Shown here: one piece after another, positions 54,401 through 64,000 of the stretch
How positions within the stretch are numbered: the first letter of the stretch is position 1
Layout: each line of letters starts with the position of its first letter
NCBI GenBank assembly: GCA_031763025.1
Contig: JASSKH010000001.1
Location: 6,567,024-6,631,023, forward strand
Length of the DNA stretch: 64,000 bases
Direction of reading: 5' to 3'
Source of the DNA: Macrocystis pyrifera
Lineage: Eukaryota; Sar; Phaeophyceae; Laminariales; Laminariaceae
The notes under the pieces: generated by a model
What the model saw: only the letters and a program-made list of their open reading frames with translations
The model's database searches: none
Told to the model about the DNA's origin: nothing
Translations under genes and position numbers: made by a program

Positions 54401-57024
54401 TTGATATTAAACCGTTCTTTCTACCCGTCGACATCCAGCACAACCAGTGCCTGTGCCGACTCTTCAAGTCTAGGGAGATATACGGTATTTTTGTCACAAA
54501 AGGCCACAGAGATACTACATTGTTACACAGTAAACAGAGTAGACAATGCAATGCCATGTCATCGTACTGGATACGACAGACACGACATACCTGCCGCATC
54601 CCCCCCGGGGGGGCACGAAAGTTTTTTCGTTAATACTTTTTGTGTTTTCTTTGGGTTGTTTTTCTTTGTTGTTTTCTCTTTTTCAAAAGAATGTCACGAC
54701 ATACATATCTTACGAAAGAACAAAACGAAAGAAAGCCAAGAAAAAAACAAAGAGAAAACAAAGAAAACAAATCGAAAGAGAAAAAGGAAAAAAGACAAGA
54801 AAAAAAAAAAACTGTCGTGCCTCCCCGCAGGGGATGTGGCAGACACTTGAAAAGAACGTGCTAAAGAAAAAAACACCAATTTACTTAAAAACAGAGTAAG
54901 ACTAAGAACCAAGGGAAAATAGCAGGCAACCCGAAGCACCAAGTACTCTCCAGGTAGCAGCAGCAGTTTGTGGTGCGAGTAGTATACCCAGGTTCTCCCT
55001 ACTAGTCCGTCTGGGACCTTGCTACCCTGTCTGACGTCCTGCGTTCGTCAACTATGCCCCGCCCCTCGGCGTCAGACAATACGAAACAAGCAAAGCAGGC
55101 TCGCCATCCACCCACGCCACACAACTCGTTTCTTAAGGTTGATTGATAGAATAAACGAGGAGATAAAATACAAATCACAGAGGACAAAACGCAAAAAAAC
55201 AAAATAATACAAAGGAGGAACGTGTCGAACCAGCTGCACCAGTTGGCGGCACGAGTAGCATAGACGAGTAGCATAGACATGTTCCGTTTACCAGTCGGCT
55301 TGGTCCTTTGCTACCCTGTCTGCCATCTTCTTGCTAATTTCGTCCGCAGTTTCCCTTATATTCCTCCTGTTCCCCCCCCTCCCCGCATTCCTTTCGTCGG
55401 GTCTCGTTCTGCTCCTCCTGCTATCCCCCCTCCCCCCATTCCCTTGGACACCACCTACGGCGGATGCGTGGTGTTGCCTACTCGGCTGTGCCTCATCCCC
55501 GTGCCACCTCACCATGAACCGTTCGACTACTTCGAAGACCCCCGGTACTATTAATACTTGCCCGCCTTTTTGCTGCAGTGGACCACAGTGCGGTCTCAAC
55601 TCCAAATACTAAGGGGGCACGTTCCTTCGACCCTTCAGTGGCTCGGAATTCCCCATGGTCTTCGACTATGCATCTATGTCAAGTCTTGATGTCCGCCAAG
55701 TCTCGCGTTCTCCCCACCAGCCATCGTTCCGAACATTACCCGACTGGAAATCGCTCCTTGATTTGCCGCGCCACGGTCCCCGCAAGAAAGAGCCGCCGTT
55801 TACGGATGGTCATTTCAATGCTCTCGCAATGTGTCATCTTGAGACCATCGCGTACGAGGGGGTGGTGTGGTCAGTACGCAGTCGACGCTGGAAGCCAATG
55901 ACTCGCACAAGGACTTGGTGGTGAGCCGTTCGAAGCTTGGCGAAGTGTTCCGCTCTGAGGGTCCACGTCACACACCCGTACAGCAGGGTCTCAATCACCT
56001 CGGCCTTAGTCATTCGGACTTTTAGGCTACGGGGGACGGTCGTTCTATCGTACAACTCCGGGCCGAACCGTTTGAGGCATGCCCGCATGAGACGGACCCG
56101 CCTGTCGATTTCGAGCGAGGGGTCAGCGTTTCGTGGATAATGCCGTCGATGTGTAATAACTGGGCCGTTTGTTTATACCTCTGGCCTGCTGCGTTGATGA
56201 CGAGCGGTGAGGCGAGGGTTGTCTGGTCTAGTGTTCGTAGAAGCATTGTCTCTGACTTATTTTCCGATACCGTGAAGCCTGCTGCTTCGAAGACAGTCTC
56301 GATGACTGTCACCATTTTCGCGAGCCCTTCAGCTGACTTCCGAGATAATTCCTGCGTCATCGGCGTACGTGCCCCATACAGCCCTTCGCACGCACGCCAA
56401 CGGCCCCTGCTCCTCTGTTCCGACTACTCCAGCATGACCGAGTTGAACCACATCCCTTACGACGGGATCGTCTTGGCTGAAGAGTACTAGTACGACGTGT
56501 AGCGCAGCAACGGAGAACACGTCGAACAGTAACGGTGATAGCACGCAGCCTTGCCGCATGCGTGACATCAAACCATTCCGAGTCATCGTCATCCGTACGC
56601 ACGCGAGCCCGCACGCCGTCGTGGAAATTACAGAAAACTGTCAGCATCTTGGTTGGTACACCAAAGCCTGTGAGTACCTCTCATAGCAACGCTCATTCGA
56701 CAAAGTCGTACGCTTTCTGCAGATCGATGAAGTACACGTACAGGGGGTTGCCTCTGTCGTCCGAGCTCTTGCAACCGGCGCACGACGAACAACATGTTAG
56801 TCGTTGATCGTGCGGGGCGGAAGCCGCACTGTTCCTCCAAGAGGGACTCCTCGGTCTCGCAAGAGTTGCTGAGGCGGGGCGCGACAATTTTCAACAAACC
56901 TTTGCCTGCGTGGGCGACAAGCGAGATCCCTCCGTAGTTGCTGCAATCAGTTCGGTCTTTCTTTTTGTAAAGGACCTTGATGATTGCATCTTTCCATTGC
57001 TGGGGGACTTCTCCTGTTAGGGTT
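54401..57024 (-). mobile_element. LINE-B3: 5'-truncated LINE-B copy
   Basis: Tail core at 54401-54530, purine-rich stretch, UTR blocks to 55287, then coding sequence to a break at about 57024 inside the RT domain ([20 protein letters not shown]). The same UTR order as at 24173 and 40507. A LINE-B tail in opposite orientation begins directly at 57025. Confidence 0.8.
55288..57024 (-). pseudogene. LINE-B3 reverse transcriptase, frameshifted
   Basis: Pieces in order: [40 protein letters not shown] (56628-57024); a frame change at the motif A region ([15 protein letters not shown] in another frame); [20 protein letters not shown] (56329-56592); [32 protein letters not shown] and QTAQLLHIDGIIHE (56022-56360); [20 protein letters not shown] and [11 protein letters not shown] (55834-56088); then DEAQPSRQHHASAVGGVQ to DRVAKDQADW (55288-55605). 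Catalytic residues survive, but at least five frame changes inactivate it. Confidence 0.8.
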
Positions 57025-58769
57025 ACTACTTGGCATTGCAGTATCACTGTGGCGTAGTTTTGTAACCACAGAAGTTGCATCTCTCTAGAATTGCAGAATT
57101 GGCAGGGACACTGCTTATGCTAGATGTCGACGGGTAGAAATAACGGTTTACAGTGAAGAACACACACATACGTATTATACGAAAGAGAGAAAACGAATGA
57201 AACAAAAAAAACAAGTCGAAACAAAAAAAAGAAACACGAAAAGTGTTGTGCCCTCTCGTTTGAGATGACACACAATCAATGCAGAACGAGCAAAAGAAAC
57301 AACAATACCACTGCTTATATAGAGAGTGAAACCGAGAACGACGAGAAAAAACGGGCAAACCGAAGCACAACAAAAAAATCGAAAAGCACCCTCCAGGCAG
57401 CCACAGCAGTTTGTGATACGAGTAGCACAGGCAGGTTCTACCTGCTACTCGCGCCGCCAAATCACTCATGTGGTTGGGACGTGGTCTGCCTTCATTTTCC
57501 CTTCCCTTTCGCGCTTTGATTCTCCGTAACTTTCTCATTGTTATTTAGGCATATTTTTTCGTTTTTATGTTTTTGATAGGAGTCTTGCGGCGTGCTGGAT
57601 GGATGACGAGCCTTTTGCTCGTTTCGGTTTGTCTGACGTATTCTCTCCGGGAGTGGGGCGTAGTTGATGAACGCAGGACGGAGACGGCAGACAGGATAGC
57701 AAGGTACCAGACCGCTTAGTAGGTAGAACAAGGTTCTGGTTATGCTACGTGAAACACAAACCCCTGCGTCTAGGTACAGGGTGTTTTGTTTTTGTGTGTC
57801 GGTTTGCTCCTTGGTTCTTAGGCTTACTCTGTTTATATGTAGTGGTGTTCTTTCCATATTAACAGCTCGTTCTACCACATTCTCCTTGGGGGGGGGCACG
57901 ATATATTTTGTTTTCTCTCTTTCATGGATGTGTATGTCGTGCCTGTCGTATCGAGTATACTGACATGTGTATCTGTGTTCTTTACATTATCAAACCGTTC
58001 TTTCTACCCGTCGACATCCAGCACAATCAGTGTCCGTGCCGATCCTTCCATCCTAGATATATATAAATTGTGTGGTCACAAACCGACGCCACAGCAGAGA
58101 TACTACATTGTTGTGCAGTAAGCAGAGTAGGCAATGCAAGGCCATGTCATTATATTGGATACGACAGGCACGACATACACGTTCTATGGAAGAGAGAAAA
58201 CAAAATATAGATAAAAAAGAAAAAAAAAAGAAGAACGAAAAAGAAAAAAATGTCATGCCTTCCCGCAGGGGATGTGGCGAACACTTGTAAACAATAAACT
58301 GAAAGAAGCAACTCCACTGCATAAGACAGAGGAAGGCTAAGAACAGAGGGAAATAACAGGCAGACCGAAGCATAACGAAAAAAAAGCAGGAAGCACCCTC
58401 CAAGTAGCCGCAGCACTTTGTGGTACGAATCGTAGCATAACCAAGGTCTACCTACTAGTCGGTCTGGTACCATGCTACCCGGTCTCCCACCCCCGTCCTG
58501 CGTTTTGTCAACAATGCCCCAACACCCCGGGAGGATGCGTCAGACAGTAGGTAACAACCAAAGCAGGCTCGTCCTCCGCCCACGCCACAAGACTCTTTTC
58601 ATAGAGACAAGAAAAAAGGAAGATAAGAAGTAACAGTAAGAAAATCAAGGAAGATCGAAGCGCAAAAAGAAAACAACAAAAAAAGGAAGACCATACAGTA
58701 CCCGAACCAAGGGCAGCAGTTAGCGGCACCAGCAGCATAGACATTCCGTTTACCAGTCGGCCTCCGTAC
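57025..58769. repeat. Mosaic of LINE-B 3' regions in both orientations
   Basis: 57025-57170: tail core in plus sense, ending GTGAAGAACACACACATACG. 57171-57500: UTR in minus sense. 57530-57960: UTR in plus sense, including GATGACGAGCC, GTTGATGAACGCAGGAC and AGCAAGGTACCAGACCGC. 57975-58110: tail core in minus sense. 58190-58769: UTR in minus sense. No coding sequence of the element remains. Repeated inversions inside such a short distance indicate nested insertions or rearrangement. Confidence 0.7.
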
Positions 58770-59020
58770 CAAAAACGCCAAAAACAGACTTAGACGTGAA
58801 ACAATTGAACTAACCAGTTTTTTTTTTCCAATATCATAACACGACCCGAATTCAGACATGAAATTACTCAACTAATCATTTTTTTTCCGATGCCGAAACC
58901 CAAACCAGATTTAGAAATGAAACAACTGATCAAACCAGTTTTTTTTTTTCCCCGTATCAGAACACAAACCACGCATAGACTTGAAAAAGTATAATAGTTT
59001 CTCCCATATCATAATACTGG
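58770..59020. repeat. 60-bp minisatellite, about four units
   Basis: Anchors fall at 58815 (CAGTTTTTTTTTTCC), 58877 (CATTTTTTTTCC), 58936 (CAGTTTTTTTTTTTCC) and 58995 (TAGTTTCTCCC). Each unit has GACATGAAA or similar, AACTAACCA or similar, a T run, TCATAACAC or similar and AAACC. T-run length varies. It directly follows the LINE-B mosaic. Confidence 0.8.
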
Positions 59021-59669
59021 TAGTAATGGCATAAAACATAGACCAAAAACCGAGCATGAAGGTGGACCGCCTCACATGCGCACACATAGATACAGCATGG
59101 TCACCCCAACATGTTCAGTTCACATGAAGGTTGGGTCTTGTGGTAAGATACCCGTAAACTATACCGATTTCCATTGGGCGGTGGAAATCTGGTCTGGCAT
59201 TACCCTTAAAATCCCCGACATTTGGTGCACATACCAAGCGCTAATGGAGGGGAGGGGTGGATGATGCATGACATTAAGTCAAGACCTATTATACTCATGA
59301 AACAAACACCTTGCATTTGATCGACCACGGTACCTAAGAGAAGTAGCACCAAGCGGTACGTAGATAGCTTGATATCTTGAAGGATAAAAGCCGGTACAAA
59401 ATGTGGGGGAATTGTTGGCCAAGCTTTCGGCAGTGAAGGTCTACTCGGGAGCATTAGTGGGGTAGTTACCCATGGTGAAACGTACATATGACGGAGAAAG
59501 CGACGTACGGGGCGTCCCGATGTGTGAGTAAGACTTTGTGTTATGCAAGCCGTCCTTGAACCTTGCACGGTAAAAATGACCTCCCTGGAGGGAAGTAACC
59601 AGTACAGCAGCGGGGCAATAAGATAGAAGATACGATCGTGGGACGCCAGGATGGTTACCATGCAGATCG
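59021..59669. other. No gene recognised
   Basis: A 157-codon antisense frame (59206-59679) is Leu/Pro/Ser-rich, runs into LINE-A 5' sequence and has no known domain. It is taken as chance. Confidence 0.4.
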
Positions 59670-59847
59670 CCTGACACAAACGTGGGGTACTTGTGTTGAG
59701 GGTGTTTAACTTGGCTCCAGGCTACGAGCCCGTGTTGGAGACACTATTTAGTGTGGTGCGCAAGCCAACGAACTGAAAGACACCAGACTCTCAACGAGTA
59801 CTAGGATTGGGAAATCCCAGTAACTTGAACACTTCCCACTACCACTA

Positions 59848-61205
59848 TGAACACAAACAAGCTGGAGATATTATCGGAAGAGATTACGAGAAAGACGGTG
59901 AGGAAGGGTGGGTAGAGAAAGAAAGATTGGCAGGGTAAAGTACTAGTAGTGCTGATATTGGAGTTCCTAGCGACACGACAAGGATTGAGTTCAAGAGGAA
60001 GTGCGACGAATTAGGACTGTATTTCTTTGCAATAGGAAACGTAGAACGAGAGGGAGAACACTTTCGAGTCACTCTGAAGCTGAAAGCGAGCATGGAGTGG
60101 CAGAGGATAGAGACATAAAAAGTGTCGGCATGGGTTGGAAGACTAGGATGGAGAGTATGTATAGCTAATGGAATAACGAAACTAAGACGTAGTCCTAGGG
60201 TGAACGAAGGTAAGGGGAGGCAGGAAACAGCAAGTGGCTCAAAGGGAATGGGGGAGAAACATAGGGGCGCGGAACAAGCAGACAAGAACAGGAACGGAAA
60301 CGAAAATAATGCTCAAATAAGAGATAACAGAAATCCTCGTGGCGACAACGGAGAAAGAACAGGTAAGACTAGAGCGGATAGTGAAACGAAAATAAGACTG
60401 AGAATAGGATCATGGAACGTATGTGGCTTCGCCACGGAAGAGCTCAAAATAATCGAAATTGCCGAACAAGTAAGTAAGCGCGAACTAGACATAGTGGGAA
60501 TTCAAGAGTCGTGGGAGAAAGAAGGAGGGGAGATAGGATGCAAAGTTGGAGAGTACGCATGGATAGGGAAAAAGAGGAAGGGACAGAATAGCAAGAATAT
60601 AGGGGGGCGGGGGGTGTGAGGTTCCTAGTCAAAGAATACCTGTGTGACATAATAGAGGTAATCAAAGACACTAAATTCGACGAAAGCATATGGATTGAGA
60701 TTCCAGGGGAGCGAGGAGCGGGGAGCGAAAGATTACTTCTCAGGAAACATATATATGTCCCCAGAGTCGAAGAATACGATAAAAGATATACAGAGGAAGT
60801 TCGGAGAAGTAACAGTAGATGTACAGAAGCATAAGAGGCAAGGAGAAGTAGTACTAGTGGGAGATTTCAACTCAAGAATTGGGAAGGCATGCAAACGGAA
60901 TGAGAACATTGGACAATATGGGGAAGTAACAAAGAATAAGAATGGGGAAGAGATGCTGAAGTTCCTCAAGCGCAACGAGATGAAAACGTTGATCGACAGA
61001 GTAAAAAAGGCAGAACCGGAATAGACTAGACAGTGCATACAAAAGGGAGAAAGCTCTATCCTTGACTTTATAGTAGTAGAAAAATGGAAATGGTAAGGAA
61101 ACGGAACTACATGTATGCGCACCGGATATAGGAACTACGGATCACTGTCTAATATGGACAGACAGTCAACAGACGAGAGTTATCAAAAATAGAAGAGGTA
61201 GGAAG
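59848..61205 (+). pseudogene. LINE-A copy 2 N-terminal region and endonuclease
   Basis: Start MNTNKLEILSEE at 59848; TAG near 59912 and a TAA near 60117 interrupt the first 130 codons. From 60122 the frame is open into RLRIGSWNVCGFATEE, which joins N-terminal region and endonuclease in one ORF. Then GIQESWEKEGG, a frame change near 60605, FLVKEYLCDII, another near 60720, GDFNSRIGKA (VLVGDFN intact here), a TAG at 61022-61024 replacing a Trp codon, a one-base shift near 61080 and TTDHCLIW near 61140. All endonuclease motifs can be seen, but in different frames. Confidence 0.8.
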
Positions 61206-63835
61206 TTGTATCGATGGAGAATAGATAAACTAGAAGTAAAAGAGAAACGGGAAGAGTTCCAGGAAGAGATGGCAAAATATGCAGAGAAATTTTCCGAGCT
61301 GCTGGAAAGAATAGGTACAACAAGGAACGATATAGAAAGGGATGGTGCAGGAGCCAGGATAATAAAAGGATGGGAGCAGTTGGTCAAGACCACAGCAAGT
61401 AAAGTAATAGGGAAGAAGTTGATAATATGCAACAGAGCAGTAAAATGGTGGGATGAAGAAGTGAAAGAGGCTGCAAGAGCAAGGAGAAAGGCACACGCAA
61501 GGTATACATCGAGTAAAACTTCGACAGGGTGGGAGGAATATGTTATAGCTAGGAAGAAAGTAAAAGAGATGGTAGAGAAGAAGAAAAAAGGGATATGGAA
61601 AGACGTAGTAAATAAAACGAACGAAGATTTTGAGGGCGGGATGAAGCAGATGCGGGTAGGGATAAAAGGGATACTTGGCGAACAAGCAGGAGAAGCAGAC
61701 ACGGGAATAGCTACTCTAAGACACAAACGGTAAAATGGTTCGTAGTTCGAAGGGGAAAAGGGAAGTACTAGTAGAGCATTACCGAAAGCTAAGAACACCC
61801 ACAGCCAACGAAACGTTCGATGCAGAATTCGAGAAGGAAATCAACGCGTGGGCAGAGGCGAACGTAGATACATCAGAAAGGGAAGACAGTGGTTCGGGAC
61901 GGTTGCAGAGAGAGTTCACAAGGGAAGAAGTAAAGAAGTGTGTAGCTAAACTTAAGAATAGAAAGGCAGCAGGGGCAGACCGAATGGTGAATGAATTTAT
62001 GAAGTACGGGGGAGAAAGAATGCTTACCATGATCGTTATGTTGTGTAACTGGATATTGAAAAACGAGTACGCACCTAGGAGGTGGAGAGAAGGAGGAGTA
62101 GTAGTAAATTTATTCAAGAAAGGAGAAAAGGCTGACCCGGAGAACCATAGAGGAATAACGCTACTAAGCACAGTAGGCAAAACATTTTGTAAGATTTTGA
62201 ACGATAGAATTGGAACGATGATGGAGAAGGAAGACAAAATAAGCGAAGGGCAAGCAGGGTTTAGGCCAAACCGTAGCTGCGTAGACCATGTGTACACCTT
62301 AGGTAAGATTATTCAACGTAGGAAAGACGCGGGACTGACAACGTACCGTTTCTTTCTAGATGTGCAGAAAGCCTACGACACAGTATGTAGAAATTGATTG
62401 TGGAAAAAAAACTGTGGGAAATAGGAAATCAGACGAAAGATGTGGAGAATGATGAAAAAGATGACGGAATGTGCGAGAAGTGCTGTGATGCTGGACGGGG
62501 AAATATCGAATTATGTTGATATTTTACAAGGGGTTGCACAGGGATGTACGTTGTCACCTAACTTTTTCAAGATTAACTATATATTAACGACCTGATAGTA
62601 GCAGTCGAGAGAGCAAGGCAGGGAGTCACGGTAGGGGAAGATACGGTGTCGGGATTGATGTTTGCGGATGACTTCGTGGGGGTATCAGAAACACCCGAAG
62701 GATTGCAGAAACAAATAGAGAAGGCGCTAGAATACACCAGGAAATGAAGGGTGACGGCGAACGTCAAGAAATGCGCAGTAGTTGTTTGCAACGAAGATAA
62801 GGTAAACCCGGTAAATTTCAGTTGGAAGTAAGGAGAAGATGAATTGCCGATCGTAGACCAGTATACATACCTTGGCGTAGAGATCTCAAAAGACTGCTCT
62901 TGGGATACACATATAGCAAACGTAATAGGAAAGGGTAAGGCACAAGTAGGCAAGATGGATGCGATCCTAACAGACGCGAACCTTGACACTAGGATTAATA
63001 GATGTGTCTTGATGAATGTGATAGTACCAAAGCTAGAAAATGCAGGAGAAGTATGGGAAGGGAACGCGAAACTCGTAAAACAGTTGGAAACAGCACAAAT
63101 GACAGCAGCTAAAAGGTCCTAAGATGCTCAGGTACGACTAGTAATACAGTATTAAGAGCAGAACTAGGAATGCGCCCACTCAAGACAAATAGAGACATGA
63201 GAAAGTTGAACTGGCAATATAAAGTGAGGAACATGCCAAAAAAGAGGTTGCCAGCCATAGTTGACAGAGCTGTATGGGCGAAAGTAGCAAAAGGGCGAGC
63301 TGGAATAAGGTGGGATGGCGTAGTTGAGAAAGTATGGAAGGATATAGGGGGAAACCAAGAAAAGATGATGTCCGCCGGGAAGTTTGGGAGGTACAAGGCA
63401 GAAGTAGAAGAAAGGATAGAAAGAAGGGAAAGGCTAGCGCTAACAAACAAGGTGGAATCGGAAAAACACTTTGAGATATACGGGGGATTGAGGGAAGGAA
63501 TAGGAATGAAAACGTATCTGCATGGCCCGATGGACTTCGCGAAAACGCTGAAACTGCGCTTTCGTGTAGGGGACCTGGACCTGCCAGAAAGAAGAAAGAG
63601 GTACACCAGTAGCCGGGAGCAGGAGGAAGTAGACGCACAGATGTGCCCGTGTGGCAAAGCAATAGAGAGTAGAACTAACATAGTAGGAGAATGTGAAATA
63701 TACAAGGAGAAACGGGATGTGTTAGAAAAGGAGATGAGGAAAATAGACGAATGTGACATGGAGGAGTTTTATACAATGGATAGCAGCGAGAAAAACGATC
63801 GCTATCCTAGGGGATAGATGGTGGCCACAGGAGGC
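61206..63835 (+). pseudogene. LINE-A copy 2 reverse transcriptase and C-terminal Cys/His motif
   Basis: Open at 61206-61733 and 61735-62397 with a one-base shift between. RT landmarks: ENHRGITLLSTVGKTFCKIL, AGFRPNRSCVDHVYTLGKII, FFLDVQKAYDTV (complete motif A, unlike copy 1), GVAQGCTLSPNFF, LMFADDFVG. TGA and TAG follow motif A (62394 and 62436 region), there is a two-base insertion near 62574 and a frameshift near 63118. The C-terminal part 63170-63817 ends with MCPCGKAIESRTNIVGECEI, a C-x-C...H...C motif in which the His is Asn here. The intact motif would bind nucleic acid. Confidence 0.8.
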
Positions 63836-64000
63836 TAAGCAGGAAGGGGATAAGATTAGCAAAACGTTTCTGTGTAATATATGGAAACAACGTAATGAGC
63901 GCCCAATTGTTGGAGGTGTCTCTATTAGGAGTAGGAACGGTGCTCCGTCTCGAAAAGGATGCGTGGTCAACGGTCAAATGACTAAGGCAAGCAATAATTG

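Larger units (their letters stand above)
59670..64000 (+). mobile_element. LINE-A copy 2: near full-length in the window, runs off the end
   Basis: Begins at CCTGACACAAACG, the shared 5' limit with copy 1. 5' UTR 59670-59847, then N-terminal region, endonuclease, RT, and a C-terminal Cys/His motif near 63640-63690. The 3' UTR is beyond the window. Many stops and frameshifts show it is a dead copy. It gives the best view of the element: one long ORF of roughly 1,300 codons. Confidence 0.85.

Noticed and set aside
59206-59679. 157-codon minus-strand frame beside LINE-A copy 2
   Set aside because: No known domain, composition of chance type, and it reads from LINE-A 5' sequence outward.

Overview
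This window looks like repeat-dominated nuclear DNA from a eukaryote. It holds several non-LTR (LINE-type) retrotransposons, LTR retrotransposon remains, short DNA-transposon-like elements, long CTG microsatellites and a short run of TTAGGG-type telomere repeats. There are no operons, no bacterial gene density and no long intact host gene. The organism cannot be named from the sequence. A macroalga or other stramenopile, for example a brown alga, is a plausible but weak guess based on the CTG-rich satellites and the mix of elements.

Layout. At 1-1425 lies the right part of an LTR element (LTR-A) with a very short interior and a primer-binding site that extends into a 53-nt copy of a tRNA-Ser 3' half; a solo LTR of the same family is at about 17944-18651. 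From 2380 to 9970 there is a nest of decayed elements: a LINE-A fragment, LINE-B fragments in both orientations, a LINE-A copy on the minus strand (3874-6908), and a gag-protease piece of a Ty3/gypsy-like element (Gypsy-1, 6909-9970). From 9971 to 22650 I see no convincing gene, only several diverged tandem arrays and tRNA-like pieces.

From 22651 to 30610 lies the most informative region. A 1.04-kb unit is tandemly duplicated. One copy is uninterrupted (29574-30610). The other (24043-29576) carries two 5'-truncated LINE-B insertions of 1.4 and 3.05 kb, so both filled and empty sites can be read. A further LINE-B 3' end lies inverted at 22651-23320. From 31429 to 34630 there is a candidate decayed exon, a 2.3-kb satellite with embedded (CTG)n, and a run of 51 C. 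From 35080 to 44646 there is a foldback element, two copies of a small element with terminal inverted repeats and TA duplications (MITE-like), a LINE-B copy holding an insert with telomere-like repeats, an array of hairpin-forming repeats, and an 859-bp element with complex terminal inverted repeats.

From 44697 to 51652 lies a badly decayed Ty3/gypsy-like element on the minus strand (Gypsy-2), with LTR end, primer-binding site, gag, RT start and integrase. From 51768 to 58770 there are LINE-B relatives (one without its RT core) and a mosaic of LINE-B 3' regions in both orientations. A 60-bp minisatellite follows, and then a second LINE-A copy on the plus strand (59670 to the window end).

How the parts relate: every recognisable coding sequence belongs to a retroelement and nearly all are broken by stops, frameshifts or deletions. 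LINE-A is a single-ORF element (N-terminal region, apurinic-type endonuclease, reverse transcriptase, C-terminal Cys/His motif). LINE-B supplies RT plus a long 3' UTR and many dispersed tails. Both LTR families appear to prime from the same kind of tRNA-Ser.
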